A stretch of 64,000 nucleotides of DNA from an uncultured Prevotella sp. GTDB lineage: Bacteria > Bacteroidota > Bacteroidia > Bacteroidales > Bacteroidaceae. The notes beneath the pieces were generated by a model, which worked only from the letters and a program-made list of their open reading frames with translations, was not told the DNA's origin and did no database searches. The first letter of the stretch is position 1. The number at the start of each line of letters is the position of its first letter. The DNA lies in NCBI GenBank assembly GCA_946403845.1, contig CAMJBL010000006.1, positions 26,899 through 90,898 of the forward strand, given 5' to 3'. Position numbers and translations under genes: made by a program. Shown piece by piece: positions 58,791 to 64,000 of the stretch.

Positions 58791-61177
58791 TGAGAAGAGC
58801 GTTGTTTTTCATAGCTTGTGCGTTTGCATTAGGAGCATCCGCACAGCGCCATGTGGAGTGTCTTAACTTCGGATGGGAGTTTCGTTTAAACAACGAGGGC
58901 GAGTGGCGACAGATAAATGTTCCTCACGATTTTCAGATCGAGCAGCCATGGGTGGCACCCGCTGCCGACGAAAAAGCCGACAATACCGACGTCGCTGCCA
59001 ATATCAAGAGCCGCCTGTCCAGTCGCGGCTTCAAGGAGATGGGCAAGGGCTATTACCGTTACCACCTCAACCCCGATGCCTCACTGAAAGGCCGTCGCAT
59101 CCTCCTCGACTTCGAGGGCATCATGTATACCGCCGACGTGCTGCTCAACGGCCAGCTCGTGGGGAGCACCAACTACGGCTACGTAGGCTTTGACATCGAC
59201 CTCTCCGACCGTCTGAAATATGGTGAAACGAATCTCATCGAGGTCATCGCCGATACCCGTGAGCCCGGCAACTCCCGTTGGTACACGGGTGGCGGACTCT
59301 TCCGGAATGTCAGCCTCATCATCACCCCCAAGGACCTCTATTTCGAGCGCCATCCCCTCTATATCACCACCTGCGACAACCGCTATGTGAGCATCTCCGC
59401 CGAGTTCACCAACCGCACGAACAAGGCAACGCACATTGCTTTGCAGATTCTCGACCCCGAGGGACAGGTGGCCTACTGCGACACCGTTAGTGTGAAGCGT
59501 CACCGGGGTACCCGCCGGCAGGAAGCGCGCATCGCCACCGACATCGCCATCAGCAATCCGAAGATCTGGGATCTCGACACACCTTATCTCTATACCGCGA
59601 AGGTCCAGCTGTTGCGTGACGACGGCACCGTAGCCGACGAGGCGAGTGACGATTTCGGCATCCGCACCATCGAGTTCGGGCCTGAGTTCGGTCTGAAGCT
59701 CAACGGCCGGAAGGTGCTGCTCAAAGGCTATGCCAACCACCACACCCTCGGTGCCCTCGGCGCTGCCGCCTACCCCAAGGCCATCGAGAAGCGCATCCTC
59801 CTGATGAAACAGTTCGGCATGAACCATATCCGCACCTCGCATAACCCCTACAGCCGCGACTTCATCCGTCTCTGCGACAAGCACGGCATCCTCGTCGTCG
59901 ATGAGCTCTACGACAAGTGGACGCGGCAGCACACCGGTGGCAAGGTGGCTTTCGAACAGCTCTGGCAGTATGATGTGCCGGAGTGGATCAAGCGCGACCG
60001 CAACTCGCCATCCGTCATCCTATGGAGTCTCGGCAATGAGTTGCAGCAGGATCCAAACCAGCCGTTCAACGATTTCGGCGTGACGATGTATAAGTTGCAG
60101 AAGACGCTACTCCAGCGTTATGACTCCACAAGACTCGTCACCGTTGCCATGCATCCCCGCTACCGCAACTGGGACACCGACTCCCTGCCCCACGACCTCG
60201 CCATCCAGACCGACATACAGGCCTACAACTACCGCTATATGTATTTCCCCGGCGACGGACGCCGCTTCCCCTGGATGACCTTCTACCAGAGCGAGGCCTC
60301 TATCTCCGCCATGGGACAGAACTACTTCGAGATGAACCTCGACCGTGTGATCGGCCTCGCCTACTGGGGCGCCATCGACTACCTCGGCGAGAGTCAGGGA
60401 TGGCCTGCAAAGGGTTGGGCACAGGGTGTGTTTGACATCTCGCTCGAACCCAAGCCTAAGGCCTATTACATGCGTTCATTCTTCAAGCCCGACGAGCCGC
60501 TGGTGCATATCGCCGTCATCGACTCAAAGAACGATATCATGTGGAATGGTGTGCAGACGGGTAATGATGGGATGAGCGACCATTGGAACCGCAAGCCCGG
60601 CTCGAAGCTCAACCTCATCACCTATACCAATGCCGACGAGGTGGAGCTGCTGCTCAATGGCAAGAGCCTCGGGCGTAAGCAGAACCCCACGAACGATCCC
60701 AAACTGCGCAACCAGATCCGCTGGAATGATATTCCCTATGCCGATGGAAAATTGGAGGCTGTCGCATATCAAAAAGTTCAAAGCTCAAAGCTCAAAGTTC
60801 AAAGTAAAGAAGTGGCTCGTCATAAGATAGAAACGACGGGTAAGGCCGTGCGCCTCATCGCCACCCCCGAAGACAATAGCTGGCAGGCTGATGGTACCGA
60901 CCTGATGCACATCCGCATCCAGGCTGTCGACAGCAAGGGCCGTCGCGTACCGATGGCGCAGGATGAGCTCCACTTCGCCGTAGAGGGTGATGCCCGGATT
61001 GTGGCCGTCAGCAGCGGAAATCACAACTCTGACGAACTCAACGTCACCAATCACCGCCGGCTATGGAACGGCTCTGCACTGGTCATCCTCCGTGCCGGTA
61101 GGAGTCCCTCGAAAATCATACTGAAGACCTCTGCAGACGGTTTCAAGACTATCGCCACCAAACTCGAGACAAAATAA
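58790..61177 (+). CDS. GH2 family glycosidase (probable beta-galactosidase)
   Basis: A 795-aa protein (signal MRRALFFIACAFALGASAQ). It has the three GH2 domains: N-terminal sugar-binding (WEFRLNNEGEWRQINVPHDF, DVLLNGQLVGSTNYGYVGFDIDL), the immunoglobulin-like middle, and the TIM barrel from about 300 with the acid/base Glu417 in LWSLGNELQQDP and the nucleophile Glu502 in FYQSEASIS. The C-terminal Ig-like and DUF4982-type domains follow. In this operon it likely removes beta-galactose from rhamnogalacturonan I side chains, or a related beta-sugar; other GH2 activities (glucuronidase, mannosidase) are possible. An in-frame heptamer repeat encodes KVQSSKLKVQSK between domains near residue 665. 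Its stop is followed by a shared hairpin terminator. Confidence 0.9.
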   Translation: MRRALFFIACAFALGASAQRHVECLNFGWEFRLNNEGEWRQINVPHDFQIEQPWVAPAADEKADNTDVAANIKSRLSSRGFKEMGKGYYRYHLNPDASLKGRRILLDFEGIMYTADVLLNGQLVGSTNYGYVGFDIDLSDRLKYGETNLIEVIADTREPGNSRWYTGGGLFRNVSLIITPKDLYFERHPLYITTCDNRYVSISAEFTNRTNKATHIALQILDPEGQVAYCDTVSVKRHRGTRRQEARIATDIAISNPKIWDLDTPYLYTAKVQLLRDDGTVADEASDDFGIRTIEFGPEFGLKLNGRKVLLKGYANHHTLGALGAAAYPKAIEKRILLMKQFGMNHIRTSHNPYSRDFIRLCDKHGILVVDELYDKWTRQHTGGKVAFEQLWQYDVPEWIKRDRNSPSVILWSLGNELQQDPNQPFNDFGVTMYKLQKTLLQRYDSTRLVTVAMHPRYRNWDTDSLPHDLAIQTDIQAYNYRYMYFPGDGRRFPWMTFYQSEASISAMGQNYFEMNLDRVIGLAYWGAIDYLGESQGWPAKGWAQGVFDISLEPKPKAYYMRSFFKPDEPLVHIAVIDSKNDIMWNGVQTGNDGMSDHWNRKPGSKLNLITYTNADEVELLLNGKSLGRKQNPTNDPKLRNQIRWNDIPYADGKLEAVAYQKVQSSKLKVQSKEVARHKIETTGKAVRLIATPEDNSWQADGTDLMHIRIQAVDSKGRRVPMAQDELHFAVEGDARIVAVSSGNHNSDELNVTNHRRLWNGSALVILRAGRSPSKIILKTSADGFKTIATKLETK
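60777..60804. repeat. Heptamer tandem repeat (TTCAAAG/CTCAAAG family) inside the GH2 gene
   Basis: TTCAAAG, CTCAAAG, CTCAAAG, TTCAAAG, in frame, encoding part of KVQSSKLKVQSK in an interdomain linker. The surrounding coding sequence is G/C-rich, so this A-rich stretch stands out. Confidence 0.88.
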
Positions 61178-61180
61178 CGA

Positions 61181-61212
61181 AAGAGCCGACATCGATAAAA
61201 ATGTCGGCTCTT
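61181..61212. terminator. Bidirectional hairpin terminator
   Basis: A 12-bp perfect stem (AAGAGCCGACAT/ATGTCGGCTCTT) with an 8-base loop lies between the convergent GH2 and beta-helix genes and can serve both. Confidence 0.85.
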
Positions 61213-61224
61213 ATTAATCTGTGA

Positions 61225-62748
61225 TTACCACCAACCACCGCCACCAGGGCCGCCGGGTCCTCCAGGACCACCAGGGCCTCCAGGACCGCCATTGCCACCG
61301 GTATAGGATGAGAGGGTGACGGATGAGCCACCGCTCACGGTAGCGTTGGTATAGGCTGCACCGCCGAAGATCTCTGTGCCGTCGCTCACGGTGACGCCAC
61401 TCTTCAACGAGGGCTGCGAGGCTCCTGAAACGACGAGGGTATTACCACCACTTGCGGGGGTTTTAAAGGCGACGGTCTCACCATCGACGGTCATGGCATA
61501 CCACACGTTCTTGCTCCACGACGAAGCCGAATAGCACGACTGCGTAAGCTGGGCACCGCTCTCGAGGCCGCCGATGGCGATGATGGTGCCTCCCGTCACG
61601 TAGAGTTTCTTCTGCTGCTCGCTGTTGGCATCGATGGCCACCTCGGGCTGAGAAGAGCCGATGGCATACACCACACCGCCCTTGATATAGCAGTTGCCGT
61701 TGGCATCAAGACCGTCATTGCCAGTCGAGCGTGCATAGACATAACCGCCGCTGATGGTCAGATCCGAAGCCGCATTGATGGCATCGTCCTTGGCGTTTAC
61801 CGTCACCTCGCCACCAGTGATATAGAGTTCTCCCTTACTCTCAATGCCTTCGCCTTTGGTATTGTTGACAGTCAGCGTGCCACCCTCGATATAGATATTA
61901 CCAGAGTCCTCATCCTCATGGTCGGTAGTCTGGCCTGTAGAGCTTGTGCCATCGAGATCGCATTGGATGCCCTCATCGCCCACACCGCTGATAGTCACCG
62001 TACCGCTCTTCATCTGGAAATACTCGTTGCAGTTGATGCCGTCGCTCACAGCCGAGGTGATGTTCAGCGTAAGGTTCTTCACCGTGATATAGTCACCGCT
62101 CTTGATGGCGTGCTTGGTATTACCCACGACATTAAGTGTGCCGTTACCCTGCAACTGAATCTGGCCCTTGCTGTAGAGACAGGCCTTCTGTGAACCACCA
62201 GCTCCGTCGTTGAGAGTGTTCACGGTATTCTTCTTTGCACTAATCTGAATACGCTTGCCGTTGGTGATATCAATAGCGGCTCCAGCGGGGTTGGTGAGTG
62301 TGAGTCCAGCCAATGAAAGGGTACATTTGTAAGAGCCGGAGAGTGACAACTCGCCATCGGCGGAGGAGCCGGTAAGAACATAGGTAATCTCATCGCCATC
62401 AACCGCATCGGTGTTCGACTGTACGATAGCAACGTGGGCACCGCTGACGGTGGGCGACACATACTGCGCCACATTACCCGCAACAGTGACGGTAGCCGAG
62501 GTGCCGTCGTAACTGACAGCTACCTGATTAGCCTTCACCTCGCTGTTGTCGACAGTCATGCTGGTGATGTCGCTCAGGGTGAAGGTCTTACCCATGATGG
62601 TCAGCGTCTGACCGTCGGCATAGGTCATCTCACCTGTCTGTGAGGAGGGAAACTGATAAGTGACGCTGCCAGTGATAACATTCAGCGTCTGGGCTCCGGC
62701 TGCAATCGTCAACACGAGGGCCATAAGGAGAGAATATAGTTTTTTCAT
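61225..62748 (-). CDS. Cthe_2159-like parallel beta-helix carbohydrate-binding protein
   Basis: A 507-aa secreted protein (signal MKKLYSLLMALVLTIAAGAQ). After a 100-residue N-terminal beta region, residues about 130-400 repeat short strand motifs: DGINCNEYFQMKSGTVTISG, GEGIESKGELYITGGEVTV, KDDAINAASDLTISGGYVYA, NDGLDANGNCYIKGGVVYA. This is the pattern of the Cthe_2159 (PF14262) family, whose founding member binds acidic polysaccharides such as polygalacturonate. The DD/DG residues are the probable calcium sites. The C-terminus is a run of GGP triplets ending GGGWW. It fits the pectin theme. Its start overlaps the stop of the upstream small gene (ATGA), so both are made together. Confidence 0.85.
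   Translation of the reverse strand: MKKLYSLLMALVLTIAAGAQTLNVITGSVTYQFPSSQTGEMTYADGQTLTIMGKTFTLSDITSMTVDNSEVKANQVAVSYDGTSATVTVAGNVAQYVSPTVSGAHVAIVQSNTDAVDGDEITYVLTGSSADGELSLSGSYKCTLSLAGLTLTNPAGAAIDITNGKRIQISAKKNTVNTLNDGAGGSQKACLYSKGQIQLQGNGTLNVVGNTKHAIKSGDYITVKNLTLNITSAVSDGINCNEYFQMKSGTVTISGVGDEGIQCDLDGTSSTGQTTDHEDEDSGNIYIEGGTLTVNNTKGEGIESKGELYITGGEVTVNAKDDAINAASDLTISGGYVYARSTGNDGLDANGNCYIKGGVVYAIGSSQPEVAIDANSEQQKKLYVTGGTIIAIGGLESGAQLTQSCYSASSWSKNVWYAMTVDGETVAFKTPASGGNTLVVSGASQPSLKSGVTVSDGTEIFGGAAYTNATVSGGSSVTLSSYTGGNGGPGGPGGPGGPGGPGGGGWW
61228..61296. repeat. Triplet repeat encoding a Gly-Gly-Pro tail
   Basis: Imperfect 9-base repeats (cctccagga and variants) at the 3' end of the beta-helix gene encode about six GGP units, ending in GGGGWW. 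Confidence 0.8.
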
Positions 62749-63119
62749 CTGACAATCATTTTATAGGTTTTATTGCTACTTTTGACAATGTAGACGCCCT
62801 TGTGCATTTGGTTTTTGGAAACCTTATGACCCTGCAAGTCGTAGATCTCTGCTGCTTCGTCGAGTGTGACGGAAGTTATCTCCTCAATGCCAGTAGCCGT
62901 TTCGTCGGAGACGGAGAAATACATCTTACTGAGGTTTGTAAGAGTGAATGTCTGCGAGCCTGCCGTCAGTGTAGCACCATTAATGGTCAGTGTGAGCGAC
63001 GACACCTCCACGGAGGCCTTTGCCCCATCGGTAGTCTCAAAGGTGAGGTAGGCATAATCGTCGGCCTGCATGGTAAGTGCGCTTACCAAAGCCATCCATA
63101 ACGAAAAAATCTTCTTCAT
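62745..63119 (-). CDS. Small secreted protein with T9SS-like sorting tail, partner of the beta-helix protein
   Basis: A 124-aa protein (ATG at 63119, signal MKKIFSLWMALVSALTMQA). After the signal it has a short beta region (LTLTINGATLTAGSQTFTL, LSKMYFSVSD) and then a sorting tail of the Prevotella type (AEIYDLQGHKVSKNQMHKGVYIVKSSNKTYKMIV). The beta region resembles the N-terminus of the beta-helix protein (YADGQTLTIMGKTFTLSDI), suggesting they arose from one domain. Its TGA overlaps the next ATG. The possible role is helping export or anchor the beta-helix protein, which has no tail of its own; this is inference. Well-formed promoter upstream. Confidence 0.7.
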   Translation of the reverse strand: MKKIFSLWMALVSALTMQADDYAYLTFETTDGAKASVEVSSLTLTINGATLTAGSQTFTLTNLSKMYFSVSDETATGIEEITSVTLDEAAEIYDLQGHKVSKNQMHKGVYIVKSSNKTYKMIVR

Positions 63120-63144
63120 ACCTTTACTTTTATTTTTGTTGGGG

Positions 63145-63175
63145 CAAAGATACAAAAAAACGAGTCACTCACAAA
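63145..63175 (-). promoter_or_regulatory. Promoter for the small-protein/beta-helix pair
   Basis: Minus strand TTTG (63175-63172), a 19-base spacer and TATCTTTG (63152-63145), 26 bases upstream of the ATG at 63119. Confidence 0.82.
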
Positions 63176-63337
63176 AAGAATTCAGCGAATGGCCCGTTTT
63201 GTTCAACTAAAACGTTTTGGTAGCGGAACCGGTCTACCCAGTTTGTGGTTAGTGACTTCTTGAGGCAAAAATGAGGAAAAACAGGATTTTATCGCATTTT
63301 TTATGCGGCTAACGAACGGTGTTTGCAGGATTTTTCG

Positions 63338-63345
63338 TATCTTTG
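63338..63345 (+). promoter_or_regulatory. Promoter -7 box for the sensor gene
   Basis: TATCTTTG followed by CAGC, 28 bases before the ATG at 63373. A small hairpin (CGCAT/ATGCG, 63293-63307) and an AAAACGTTTT palindrome (63209-63218) upstream could be operator sites. Confidence 0.6.
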
Positions 63346-63372
63346 CAGCGATTTAGGTGTTTTTTCTAACAG

Positions 63373-64000
63373 ATGTACGATATGCACAAGACCACATGCT
63401 ATAAACTGTCATGGTACAGGAGGGCAATGATGATGCTGCTCTCTGTACACCTCTCATTGGCAGTTGGATTCGCCCAATCGGACACCACACGGGTTTTCTC
63501 AGAGAGCAGTCCGCTGATTTATGAAGACGTGTGGGACCTGTGGCCATACTCGTTTCTGAACGATAACGGCGATCCCGACGGCTTCAACGTCGACCTGATT
63601 CGGCTCATCATGAAGGACCTGAACATTCCCTACGTTATCAGGCTGAAACCGTCGTCAGAAGCCTTCCGAGACCTGAAGGAAGGGAAATCTGACCTGATGC
63701 TGGGACTGGCCGTAGGATTCCACGACGAATTCGGCAAATTCTCGAAGAATGCTGTCACGCTCTTCACCCAAAGCGTGGTAACGCCGAAGAATAACGAGGT
63801 GGTCATCAAGCGCTTCCGCGACCTGAGCAATCACCAGGTGATAGTCTGCGACAGTTCGCTGGCATATCATTTAATGCTGGAATACGGGTGGGGCGAGAAT
63901 GCCATTCCTGTCGGGGACATGAGCGAAGCCATTCAGGAGGTCAGTGCCAAGGAGGAGGGGCAGATCCTGTGGAACACGCTCTCGCTGAAATGGCTCATGC
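63373..64000 (+). CDS. Sensor protein with periplasmic SBP_bac_3-type domain, truncated by window end
   Basis: The N-terminal 209 residues are visible. A signal-anchor-like start (AMMMLLSVHLSLAVGFA) leads to a solute-binding-protein family 3 domain: WPYSFLNDNGDPDGFNVDLIRLIMKDL, LKPSSEAFRDLKEGKSDLMLGLAVG, NHQVIVCDSSLAYHLMLEYG. In Bacteroidota this domain at a protein's N-terminus usually belongs to a hybrid histidine kinase of the BvgS type, which senses a small ligand and controls nearby genes. The kinase itself is outside the window, so that part is inference. Two ATGs (63373, 63382) can start it. It is divergent from the pectin-binding pair and near the rhamnogalacturonan operon, which it may control. 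Confidence 0.75.
   Translation, partial: MYDMHKTTCYKLSWYRRAMMMLLSVHLSLAVGFAQSDTTRVFSESSPLIYEDVWDLWPYSFLNDNGDPDGFNVDLIRLIMKDLNIPYVIRLKPSSEAFRDLKEGKSDLMLGLAVGFHDEFGKFSKNAVTLFTQSVVTPKNNEVVIKRFRDLSNHQVIVCDSSLAYHLMLEYGWGENAIPVGDMSEAIQEVSAKEEGQILWNTLSLKWLM

Overview
The window comes from a Bacteroidota chromosome, most likely a gut or rumen Prevotella-type species. The evidence is SusC/SusD pairs, many Cys-lipobox lipoproteins, Prevotella-style C-terminal secretion (T9SS-like) tails, and promoters of the Bacteroidota form TTTG-N19/20-TAnnTTTG with almost no Shine-Dalgarno sequences. There are no tRNA, rRNA, CRISPR or transposase genes. The gene content points to pectin, specifically rhamnogalacturonan, degradation plus envelope functions.

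Layout. (1) 1-15.4 kb, minus strand: an operon of a FAS1 lipoprotein, SusC, SusD, two more FAS1 lipoproteins and a second SusC cut by the window start. It is preceded by a promoter-like palindrome and four tandem 21-bp repeats. (2) 15.6-26.7 kb, minus: four large secreted or surface proteins, including a 1555-aa PL11 rhamnogalacturonan lyase fused to a long beta-strand repeat region; strong hairpins sit between some of these genes. (3) 26.8-29.7 kb, plus: a second PL11 lyase translationally coupled to a small secreted protein. (4) 29.7-33.0 kb, minus: two surface lipoproteins (paired FISUMP-like domains; BACON plus propeller). (5) 33.1-46.1 kb, minus: a compact run headed by an ECF sigma factor and its probable anti-sigma factor, continuing through a type-B carboxylesterase, a CPBP membrane protease, small unknowns, a TlpA-like thioredoxin, an MG2-type protein and an outer-membrane beta-barrel receptor. 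(6) 46.1-49.3 kb, minus: a transglutaminase-like protein, a carboxypeptidase-regulatory-domain protein and a TIM-barrel lipoprotein. (7) 49.3-49.9 kb: a gene-free stretch with a perfect 34-bp inverted repeat, a 26-bp A/T palindrome and an orphan promoter. (8) 49.9-53.2 kb, minus: RelA/SpoT-type synthetase, PAP2 phosphatase and phosphoethanolamine transferase. (9) 53.4-61.2 kb, plus: rhamnogalacturonan operon PL11 - TPR/SpoIIE phosphatase - GH105 - GH2. (10) 61.2-63.1 kb, minus: a Cthe_2159-like pectin-binding beta-helix and a small partner. (11) 63.4 kb to the end, plus: the start of a sensor with a periplasmic solute-binding domain.

How they fit: three PL11 lyases cut the rhamnogalacturonan I backbone outside the cell, GH105 removes the unsaturated galacturonyl end from the lyase products, and the GH2 enzyme probably trims galactose side chains. 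The beta-helix protein may hold acidic pectin, and SusC/SusD import oligosaccharides. The SpoIIE protein and the sensor at the right edge are the local candidates for regulation.

A second theme is short heptamer tandem repeats of at least five sequence families, at gene junctions and inside genes (lipoprotein signal peptides, an anti-sigma factor, a GH2 enzyme), together with near-identical leader sequences shared by unrelated lipoprotein or secreted-protein genes.
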